20,478 bases of DNA from Methanobrevibacter sp. (lineage in GTDB: Archaea; Methanobacteriota; Methanobacteria; Methanobacteriales; Methanobacteriaceae). Position 1 is the stretch's first letter. Each line of letters opens with the position of its first letter. The notes under the pieces were generated by a model. That model saw nothing but the letters and a program-made list of their open reading frames with translations. It did no database searches and was not told the DNA's origin. The stretch is taken from NCBI GenBank assembly GCA_009777005.1, contig WRMT01000012.1, forward strand, positions 1-20,478. Reading direction: 5' to 3'. Position numbers and translations under genes: made by a program. This document shows positions 14,725 through 20,478 of the stretch, piece by piece.

Positions 14725-15255
14725 TTTTCAATGCCTCTTTTTTTGTATTTATTATTAAAATTACATATTCCTCTGAAATTTACGCGTGAGTAACATTTTT
14801 GCTAATTTTAACTGAATTTTTCATTATTATTAAAATAAACAAGTGATTTAGCTAATTTTAACTTTAAAAGGTATAAATGGTATTTTTATAAGATATTAAT
14901 TTAATAAACTTAAAATATGGTAAATAAAATATAAGCTACTTTCAATTTTTCCAACTATTATTCACATTGTTAATAGCTTATCATAATCATTATATTTTTA
15001 AAAATTAATAATAATTATTTGTTGATTTAAAAAATTAAGATTTATAAATTATTATCTTGTAGCACAATTATATTTTCATGAACAAAATTAAAAAAATTTC
15101 AAGTTATAATTGAATAAAATTTGAAATGTTCAATTTTTTTTTAAAATTTTTAATTTTTATTTATATATTTGATGAATAAAAATAGTTGTGGAATCGCTTA
15201 TTATAGAAAGATTTTTAAAATGTAAAAAATTTAATTTAAACTAAAGGGAATTTTA
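14725..15255. other. Divergent intergenic region before rmlA
   Basis: This 531-base gap separates a minus-strand and a plus-strand gene and should contain both promoters. A GGTATAAATGG element (about 14869-14879) is a TATA-like site of unclear direction. TTTATATATTTG near 15159 is a plausible TATA box for rmlA, with a leader of about 70 bases. A T9A4 tract is at 15134-15146. No gene or long repeat was found. Confidence 0.45.
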
Positions 15256-16125
15256 ATGAAAGGTATAGTATTAGCTGGAGGGTCTGGAACTAGACTCTAT
15301 CCAATTACTAAAGCAGTATCTAAGCAATTATTACCATTGTATGATAAACCTATGATTTATTACCCAATATCTGTTTTGATGTTAGCTGGAATAAAGGAAA
15401 TACTGATTATTTCTACTCCTAGGGATTTACCAATGTATAAAGATCTTCTTGGAACAGGGAAAGAACTTGGAATTTCTTTTAGCTATGCTGAACAAAATGA
15501 ACCAAGGGGATTAGCTGAAGCTTTTATTATTGGTGAAAAATTTATTGGTGATGATAATGTAGCTCTGGTTTTAGGGGATAATGTTTTCCATGGTCATCGT
15601 TTTACTGAAATATTGGAAAGAGCTGTTAAATTAGATGATGGAGCTATTGTTTTTGGTTATTATACTAATAATCCAGAGTCATTTGGAGTTGTGGAATTTG
15701 ATGATGATGGAAATGTTTTGTCAATTGAAGAAAAACCAAAATATCCTAAATCTAATTATATTGTTCCTGGTCTTTATTTTTATGATAATAATGTTATTGA
15801 AATAGCTAAAAAAGTCAAACCCTCTAACAGAGGAGAACTTGAAATAACTTCAATAAATGAAATCTATTTAAGAAAAAATAAACTTAAAGTCGAGTTATTA
15901 GGTAGAGGAATGGCATGGTTGGATACAGGAACTCATGATGGTCTTTTAGAAGCAAGTAACTTCATAGAAACTGTTCAAAAACGACAAGGATTATATATTG
16001 CTTGTTTGGAAGAAATTGCATACAATAAAAAATACATTGATAAAAATAAATTGTTAAAAATAAGTAAAACATTGGAAAAAACAGATTATGGGAGATATTT
16101 ACATAATTTAGCTAGAAGTAACTAG
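15256..16125 (+). CDS. rmlA: Glucose-1-phosphate thymidylyltransferase
   Basis: RmlA joins glucose-1-phosphate and dTTP to make dTDP-glucose, the first step to dTDP-rhamnose and related deoxysugars for surface glycans. The 289-residue length is exactly typical. The nucleotide-binding signature LAGGSGTRLYPITKAVSKQL starts at residue 6, followed by the hallmark DKPMIYYPISVLMLAGI (about 30-46). Further family motifs are EPRGLAEAF (about 82-90), LGDNVFHG (105-112), FGVVEFDDDGNV (about 143-154), EEKPKYPKSNYIVPGLYFYD, RGELEITSINEIYL and AWLDTGTHDGLLEAS. The start ATG at 15256 has AAGGGA nine bases upstream. No rmlB, rmlC or rmlD gene is next to it, so the rest of the pathway must be elsewhere. A hairpin follows 10 bases after the stop. 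Confidence 0.96.
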   Translation: MKGIVLAGGSGTRLYPITKAVSKQLLPLYDKPMIYYPISVLMLAGIKEILIISTPRDLPMYKDLLGTGKELGISFSYAEQNEPRGLAEAFIIGEKFIGDDNVALVLGDNVFHGHRFTEILERAVKLDDGAIVFGYYTNNPESFGVVEFDDDGNVLSIEEKPKYPKSNYIVPGLYFYDNNVIEIAKKVKPSNRGELEITSINEIYLRKNKLKVELLGRGMAWLDTGTHDGLLEASNFIETVQKRQGLYIACLEEIAYNKKYIDKNKLLKISKTLEKTDYGRYLHNLARSN

Positions 16126-16135
16126 ATAAAAAGAT

Positions 16136-16153
16136 TTTCATTAATAAATGAAA
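16136..16153 (+). terminator. Hairpin after rmlA
   Basis: TTTCATT-AATA-AATGAAA forms a seven-base-pair stem with a four-base loop, 10 bases after the rmlA stop. No T-run follows directly, so it may stabilise the 3' end rather than terminate. Confidence 0.35.
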
Positions 16154-16241
16154 TATTAAAGCACTTAAAGATATTTTATAAAGTCCGATATATAATTAAA
16201 AACTAAAGTATTGATTATCCATAAAATATTTCTTTATAGTT

Positions 16242-16723
16242 ATGAAAATTACCAATCGAAGAAGTGATGATGGTGGTACCATTTATAAAAATAGTGTGAG
16301 TAATACTAAATCAGCAACTATAACATGGAATTTAAAAGCTAGGAAAGACAAATATTCTTTGACTCCATTTCTTGTTAAAAATAGTAGTATTAGGTTGTTA
16401 TCTATTAAAAAGTTGAGTTTTAGGATTTGATGATGAAGACATTGAAGAATGTAGTTTTGATTATCTAAGCTTAAAATCCTATTTAGCAAATAAAGGTGGA
16501 AATAAAGAATATAATGATAAATGGAAGGAACAGCTTTTAAAAATGTATGATGAGCTATTTGTTGAAATAGATAATCTAATAAAGATTCTTGAAAAAGAGT
16601 TAAATGAAGTGTGGGGAGAGTTAACTGCAAATAAAAATTAAAAAAAGCAGATTAATACTCCTTATTGAAAAAACAGAAAGGCTTGATTTTTTAGAAAAAT
16701 TACTTAATGGTGTTTTAAAATGA
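16242..16723 (+). pseudogene. Frameshifted gene of unknown function overlapping the GIY-YIG gene
   Basis: Three coding-like segments follow each other in different frames. Segment 1 (16242-16430) starts MKITNRRSDDGGTIYKNSVS and ends at a TGA. Segment 2 (16417-16641) reads GFDDEDIEECSFDYLSLKSY onward to ELNEVWGELTANKN, without its own start codon. Removing one T from the TTTT at 16418-16421 joins segments 1 and 2. Segment 3 (about 16625-16723) reads KSRLILLIEKTERLDFLEKL and stops at a TGA that overlaps the ATG of the next gene. The joined product would be about 160 residues, helical and acidic in its second half. The ATGA junction suggests a former operon with the GIY-YIG gene. An alternative is that segments 2 and 3 are separate small genes. 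A 115-codon opposite-strand frame here is a shadow. Confidence 0.5.
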
Positions 16724-17379
16724 CTTATATATATGCACATTTCTTTAGTAACGGAGATAAATATGTTGGAATCTCTAACAACCCTGAACAAAGATGGAAA
16801 GAAGGTTTTGACTCAAACAATACGAGACAATACAATCATAAAGTTTTAATAGCTAATGAAAAATGGGAGAGGGTGAGTTTAGTAATTAGTGAGGATTTAC
16901 CAAGGAGAATAGCTGAAACAATGGAATCTATATTACTAAATGGATTTGATGATTTTAATTTAAATATAAAATATGAAGTAATACCTAATTTATATGGAAA
17001 TGAGGTTATATGTGTTTATAGTGAGAATTTTTCCCATGTTTATCCAAGAATAGATGGCGAGGATTTATTCTATTCACCGGAAATAGAAGCAGATAATAAT
17101 TACAGACTAGAATTAATAGAAAGAAAAATAGAAAAATTTGAAAGAGAAAAAGAAAGAAAAGAATCACTAGAAAAATCTGAAAGAGAAAAAGAAAGAAAAG
17201 AAAGAGAAAAAAAGTGGGAAGAAGAAATAAAAGAAATAGAAAAAAAGTGGGAAGAAGAAAGAAAAAGGGAAAAAATTGAATTAAAAGCAAAACAAAGAGG
17301 AATATCAGTAAAAGAGTTTGAAGAAAGAATAAAAAAGATTGAAGAAGCTGATAGGAGAATGAAGGGACGTTATTTATAA
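16720..17379 (+). CDS. GIY-YIG nuclease-domain protein with a long charged helix
   Basis: The N-terminal 90 residues look like a GIY-YIG endonuclease fold. TYIYAHFFSNGDKYVGISNN carries the two Tyr-containing strands (YIY and YVG, residues 3-17), Arg25 in PEQRWKEGF fits the catalytic arginine, and Glu66 or Glu69 in AETMESILLNG fits the metal-binding glutamate. FNLNIK (79-84) resembles the conserved Asn region. Residues about 90-125 are a short linker. Residues about 128-215 are almost only Glu, Lys and Arg with Ile/Leu (EREKERKE, KKWEEE repeats), a long single helix or coiled coil. The start ATG at 16720 has GGTG nine bases upstream. Such proteins occur as homing or restriction-like nucleases and in phage-related loci; which applies here is unknown. 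It sits in a zone of broken genes but is itself intact. Confidence 0.7.
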   Translation: MTYIYAHFFSNGDKYVGISNNPEQRWKEGFDSNNTRQYNHKVLIANEKWERVSLVISEDLPRRIAETMESILLNGFDDFNLNIKYEVIPNLYGNEVICVYSENFSHVYPRIDGEDLFYSPEIEADNNYRLELIERKIEKFEREKERKESLEKSEREKERKEREKKWEEEIKEIEKKWEEERKREKIELKAKQRGISVKEFEERIKKIEEADRRMKGRYL

Positions 17380-17461
17380 AATTTTAAAACCTAATTTTTT
17401 CACTACCCAACAGTTCACACTTTTAACTGATGTAAATATTTGTTTTCATAGGTTTCCATAT

Positions 17462-17599
17462 TCATTCTCTTTCAAATCTATCACAAGGGTCATGATCTCC
17501 TTTTAATTCTCCTGTTAAAGTACATCCAGGACTCCAACGTCCTAATCGCCAATAATCGTCTACTAGGTCATAATATTTACACTCTTTGCAAAAACCCAT
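17462..17599 (-). CDS. 45-residue cysteine-rich mini-protein
   Basis: On the minus strand, ATG at 17599-17597 opens a frame reading MGFCKECKYYDLVDDYWRLG, followed by RWSPGCTLTGELKGDHDPCD and ending RFERE. Four cysteines (Cys4, Cys7, Cys26, Cys39) could bind a metal; the first pair is a CxxC knuckle. The codon use is regular, and rare G/C-rich codons cluster in it, unlike the surrounding gap. No Shine-Dalgarno is present, but a TATA-like element is centred about 29 bases upstream, so the mRNA would be leaderless. Small proteins beginning CxxCxYY are common in methanogen genomes, mostly without known function. The reading is well supported for its size; the function is unknown. Confidence 0.62.
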   Translation of the reverse strand: MGFCKECKYYDLVDDYWRLGRWSPGCTLTGELKGDHDPCDRFERE

Positions 17600-17621
17600 A
17601 ATATATTACTAATAATATATT

Positions 17622-17634
17622 TTTTTTTATATCT
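17622..17634 (-). promoter_or_regulatory. TATA box for the cysteine-rich mini-gene
   Basis: On the minus strand the sequence reads AGATATAAAAAAA, about 25-35 bases before the ATG at 17599. The distance fits leaderless transcription, as for the gene at the left edge. Confidence 0.35.
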
Positions 17635-17782
17635 ATTTATATTTTTGTCAACTAATAGTATAAAGTTGGTGAAAGGGAAAATTTTTTGCTTTAAAAAACT
17701 TATAAATGATTAATAATCTTTTGTTGAGAATAAAACTATTGTAAAAAAGACTATTTTTTGAATAAAATTTTTTTTGTTCTAT

Positions 17783-17911
17783 ATGCTTTATAGGATTTTT
17801 TTTTGTGGATCTGGTAAACACGGATTAAAGAAATGTCGCCTTGCTTATTCTAGAGATGTCTTTTTTTATATTCTTTTTCATCTGTTAGATCATTTATCAT
17901 TATTAAAATAG
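17783..17911 (+). pseudogene. SEC-C-like zinc-motif fragment
   Basis: A 42-codon frame starts MLYRIFFCGSGKHGLKKCRL and ends with a hydrophobic tail. CGSGKHGLKKC resembles the second half of the SEC-C motif (CxCGSGKKYKKCC), the zinc-binding tail of SecA and many other proteins, with one extra residue and the first cysteine missing. The motif is normally at a protein C-terminus, and here no upstream domain is found, so this is probably the remnant of a larger gene. The short bases around GGATCTGGTAAACACGG are also richer in G/C than the gap. Chance similarity cannot be excluded. Confidence 0.35.
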
Positions 17912-18133
17912 CTATTGATAATGTGATAGGTTTTATAAGTTAGTATTGATTTTATTAGTTATTAATTTCATTATTTGATAGGGTAGTGAGAAAGTTATTA
18001 ATATAGTACTCAACATTTGGATTTAAAAATGATGATAACTTTAAACTTGTTTGAAACCATTTAAATAATATTTATTAAATAAAATTTGATAAACTAATGA
18101 GATGGACATTTTCAAAAGTTTTGTCGAATAGGT

Positions 18134-18154
18134 GGTGTCTAAATCTCACCTCTT
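18134..18154 (+). repeat. Left terminal inverted repeat
   Basis: GGTGTCTAAATCTCACCTCTT, read in two blocks: GGTGTC and ACCTCTT are identical to the inverted right end, while the eight bases between match at three positions. Confidence 0.6.
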
Positions 18155-18474
18155 AAAAAAAGTAGTTCATGAAATTTTTGACAAGTTTATAGTCAATATA
18201 TACCTCACATAGTATGATGTATAATGCCTCTTATGAAAATTTTCATGACCTATTGCTGACTCAGAAGCATTGAAATTCTGTTATAAAGCATGTAGTATTG
18301 TTATCTAAATAAAAATTACATGGAATTTTATAATGGTTCCTAGTGTTTATTTTGATACTGCTGTGTTTTTCTTAGATAAATCTGTACATTGCCTATTAAA
18401 AATAAATTAGATAGTGTAAAATTATTGAAAAGTTATTTAGAGGAAAATTGCTTGGAAAAAGCTTTATATAGTAA

Positions 18475-19664
18475 GTGTCAGCAGATAATATTAATATGAC
18501 AAGTAATAATTTAACTGCTGACAATACCAATATAGTTGGTATTCAACTTAATCTTTTCGATTTTTATGATGAAAAACCAGATTTTAATGAAGTACTGAAT
18601 CAAAAAATAAGAGGACATACAGAGTTAAATCTTGAAAATGGAGTGGTATTAACAAGTCCCAATCATTTTGAATTTGATACTCGATGATGTCCACATTGTG
18701 GTAAATTCACTCTAATTAAAAAAAATTAATCCGTCGTAAAGCCATTTTAGACAAAATAGGAGATGTAGTATTCTATTTAAAAGAATATTTTTGCAAAACA
18801 TGCCATAAATATCCTCGAGTTCGACTTAAAAACATGTTAAATAAATTTTCGAAAGTATCGATTCCATTTAAAGAAAATTTTTATAATAAATCCCGTACAG
18901 GTATTAAATCACTGCGAAAAACAAGTAAAAACCTTGCTGTTGATGATGTGACACTTTCTCCTCAAAGTGTATCCAATCATTTAACGGTTGAATCTGACCA
19001 TGAATTAGTCTTTGATGTGGAAGAACTGAGTGGATATTATGCATATGATGAATAATTCAAAGAAATAATGGATAAATCTTTTCCTAAAGCTCAATTAGTT
19101 GATATTGTTAACAATCAAACCATAGCTATACGTTTTTTAGACGATGTAACTTCTCAAAGTGTTAAAAAATTTATTGCAGACCATATTCCCGAAGATAAAA
19201 GGGAGTGTCTCTTAACATGATCATACTTATATTTCGGTTGTTGAGGATTTAGACTTTTTTAAAGCTCAGTTGTGTATAATACATTTTGTTAAAATTATTA
19301 AGAGAAAAGTTAAAGAGATAATTAAGAATAATAAGTCAACGGACGAGGAAAAAAAGAGTTAAAAGAATATGGTGGAAGAATTATTAATGTATTTCTAGCA
19401 GAAACTGTAGAAAAATTTATTGACAGACTTAATAATTTATTTAGAAAATGGGACGGTGTTCCAGTGGATTTAAAGAATTATTATGATAAAAAAATTGTAA
19501 GAGATAGGCATAAATTAACTCAACATCTATTTGATCAAAATGTCCCCAGAACCAACAACATTATAGAAAGTAAATTCAGCAGTACACAGCAAATGTCTGA
19601 TAAAAAAAGATTTAAAACACAAAAAGGATGTTTATCATATTTAAAACCTATCATAGAACGGTAA
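18475..19664 (+). pseudogene. DDE transposase with zinc ribbon, broken by at least five lesions
   Basis: The reading can be followed across frames. Segment 1 (GTG 18475) runs to a TGA at 18685-18687 and continues in frame as CPHCGKFTLIKK. A shift in an A-run (about 18717-18728) leads to IRRKAILDKIGDVVFYLKEY and FCKTCHKYPRVRLKN, completing a CxxC...CxxC zinc ribbon. Next comes a helix-turn-helix-like TLSPQSVSNHLTV, then YYAYDE with a TAA at 19053-19055. The frame resumes FKEIMDKSFPKAQLVDIVNN up to a TGA at 19218-19220. A shift gives DHTYISVVEDLDFFKAQLCI, and a further shift near 19350-19360 gives the C-terminus with RTNNIIESKFSSTQQ. The Asp of YYAYDE, the Asp of DHTY and the Glu of NNIIESKF are the likely DDE triad. 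Total ancestral length would be about 395 residues. Confidence 0.78.
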
Positions 19665-19741
19665 AACGAAGAACTCAAAAGAACAGATGATAGCGAAGAA
19701 TAATTACCACGAAATTAGAAAAAAGTAATAATTTTTACTCC

Positions 19742-19762
19742 AAGAGGTAACTTCTGGACACC
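19742..19762 (-). repeat. Right terminal inverted repeat
   Basis: Its reverse complement begins GGTGTCCAGAAGTTACCTCTT. It lies 78 bases after the transposase stop, the usual distance for the right end of an insertion sequence. Confidence 0.6.
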
Positions 19763-20408
19763 ATCACATCTCAACAAACAAACCAACCTTAAAACAACCC
19801 AAAAAACAACAATTTAAACATAAAACAATTAAAAAAAACCCTCACAAAAAAACACAGACTAAACATTTCAACTGTAAAATAAAAATAGTAATAATAAAAA
19901 AGATAAAAATATTACTAAAATTTAGTTTAAAAATCTAACCATTGGAGGAATTTTATACCGTGCCTAAATTTCACTCTCCTCCTTTTTTTTTAACAATAAT
20001 GCGACAGCTATCCCATAAAAAAATACTAAATAGAAGAAGAATATACAAACCAAAAACAGCTTCAGCATTACAAACAACATTATACATAATACAACAAAAA
20101 ATAAATTTACACGTTTGATTTAAGAAATAAAAGATGAACATCTTTTTTTTTCCATTAAATACCTGACTTGAAAAAAAGTAAAATATACTTTTAAACACCA
20201 ATACAAAACCAACTAGAAAAAACTTAAACCATAAAAAACAAACTTATCAAAAAAATAAAAGTAATACTAAAACAGGGTTTTTGGAAATTCTCTATAATTT
20301 AATCAGTATTTCTTTGAATTTTTTAAAATATTATAATTTAATTAGTATAGTAATTAGTAAACTTTTTTAACATTTATAAAAAAATACTTTTTTAACAAGG
20401 TGTCTGAT
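19763..20408. other. A/C-rich tail with ambiguous small ORFs
   Basis: From 19763 to about 20280 the plus strand is rich in A and C and poor in G, unlike the rest of the window. Plus strand: GGAGGA (19944-19949) precedes a GTG at 19960 opening a 52-codon frame, MPKFHSPPFFLTIMRQLSHK onward, to 20118. Minus strand: a 76-codon frame (20201-19971, starting TTG) has one convincing membrane segment, AVFGLYILLLFSIFLW, ends KKKGGE, and carries AAGGAGGAGA at its end, as if coupled to a following 15-codon frame (VKFRHGIKFLQWLDF). Either, both or neither may be real; I cannot choose. The last 130 bases are plain A/T. Confidence 0.3.
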
Positions 20409-20478
20409 TTAGGTGAAGTCAACGAGCTTTATTATTTCTTCAATTTCACTGTAACCCTTGCTAATTAGTATTCCTATT
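20409..20478 (-). CDS. C-terminal end of an unknown gene, cut by the right edge
   Basis: Only one minus-strand frame is open to the edge. It reads IGILISKGYSEIEEIIKLVD, then FT and a TAA stop (20411-20409). The codons are purine-rich and ordinary for this genome. The ILISKGYSEIEEI segment resembles the helix-turn-helix phrase seen in the IS630-like fragment at 2440-2560, but being at a C-terminus it would have to be a truncated copy. With 22 residues this is a weak call. Confidence 0.35.
   Translation of the reverse strand, partial: IGILISKGYSEIEEIIKLVDFT

Larger units (their letters stand above)
17380..18133. other. Mostly non-coding stretch with two mini-ORFs
   Basis: Between the GIY-YIG gene and the insertion sequence are one supported mini-gene on the minus strand (17462-17599) and a SEC-C-like fragment on the plus strand (17783-17911). 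The remaining sequence is A/T-rich with T-runs and no clear repeat. About 18000-18133 shows nothing identifiable. Confidence 0.5.
18134..19762 (+). mobile_element. Degenerate insertion sequence of about 1.63 kb
   Basis: Imperfect inverted ends bound the element: GGTGTC, eight bases, ACCTCTT at the left (18134-18154), and the reverse complement pattern at the right (19742-19762). Between them lies a broken transposase in plus orientation. The first 320 bases inside the left end contain no clear gene apart from a possible lead-in, LLKSYLEENCLEKALYSK (about 18418-18474), in another frame. No target-site duplication is visible. A zinc-ribbon DDE transposase with low G+C in a Methanobrevibacter-like genome could belong to the ISM1/ISNCY or ISL3-like groups, but I cannot decide between them. 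The element is certainly no longer active by itself. Confidence 0.7.

Noticed and set aside
16283..16630. 115-codon minus-strand frame
   Set aside because: It is rich in Leu, His, Tyr and Phe from the complement of purine-rich codons; the plus-strand segments look far more protein-like.
17006..17290. 94-codon minus-strand frame of Phe and Leu
   Set aside because: Complement of the Glu/Lys-rich helix codons of the GIY-YIG gene; a typical shadow.
20399..20419. GGTGTCTGATTTAGGTGAAGT as another insertion-sequence end
   Set aside because: Only the first seven bases agree with the left end at 18134; the second block ACCTCTT is missing.
1..20478. tRNA, rRNA and other structured RNA genes
   Set aside because: No G/C-rich cloverleaf-like or rRNA-like segment stands out against the A/T-rich background in a visual scan.

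Overview
The window looks like a chromosomal segment of a methanogenic archaeon of the Methanobacteriales, most likely Methanobrevibacter or a close relative. The reasons are a very low G+C content (about one quarter by eye), an archaeal Orc1/Cdc6 initiator gene, an archaeal DUF1922 zinc-ribbon protein, the corrinoid gene cbiB, TATA-box promoters with several apparently leaderless genes, and copies of a 13-bp site identical or nearly identical to the mini-ORB origin box known from Methanothermobacter thermautotrophicus. This placement is an inference; no database search was possible.

Layout. 1-155 (-): N-terminal end of a helix-turn-helix protein, probably a transposase, running off the left edge. 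291-1415 (-): cbiB. 1730-2212 (+): small archaeal protein of unknown function. 2213-2644: gap with a decayed IS630-like fragment. 2645-5059 (+): overlapping three-gene operon made of an SPFH protein with two zinc ribbons, a zinc-ribbon membrane protein and a small membrane protein. 5060-6887: large non-coding region with inverted mini-ORB boxes, a nested inverted repeat, iteron-like boxes and a 38-bp tandem array. 6888-8045 (+): orc1/cdc6. 8046-9542: second non-coding region with a related 19/38-bp G/T-rich array and one perfect mini-ORB. I read 5102-8690 as the likely replication origin with its initiator gene.

9543-10709 (+): TraB/PrgY-family membrane protein. 10923-11135 (+): DUF1922 zinc ribbon. 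11494-12819 (+): CNNM/CBS-domain transporter-like protein. 13120-13758 (-) and 14227-14724 (-): two membrane-anchored, outward-facing proteins, the first with a transglutaminase-like fold. 15256-16125 (+): stand-alone rmlA for nucleotide-sugar synthesis. Most gaps in this half contain a private direct repeat of about 43-61 bp.

16126-20478 is an accessory or decaying zone: a frameshifted gene overlapping a GIY-YIG nuclease-like gene with a long charged helix, a 45-residue cysteine-rich mini-protein, a SEC-C-like fragment, a 1.63-kb insertion sequence with recognisable inverted ends but a transposase broken by at least five lesions, and an A/C-rich tail with ambiguous small ORFs. No rRNA, tRNA or CRISPR array was found.
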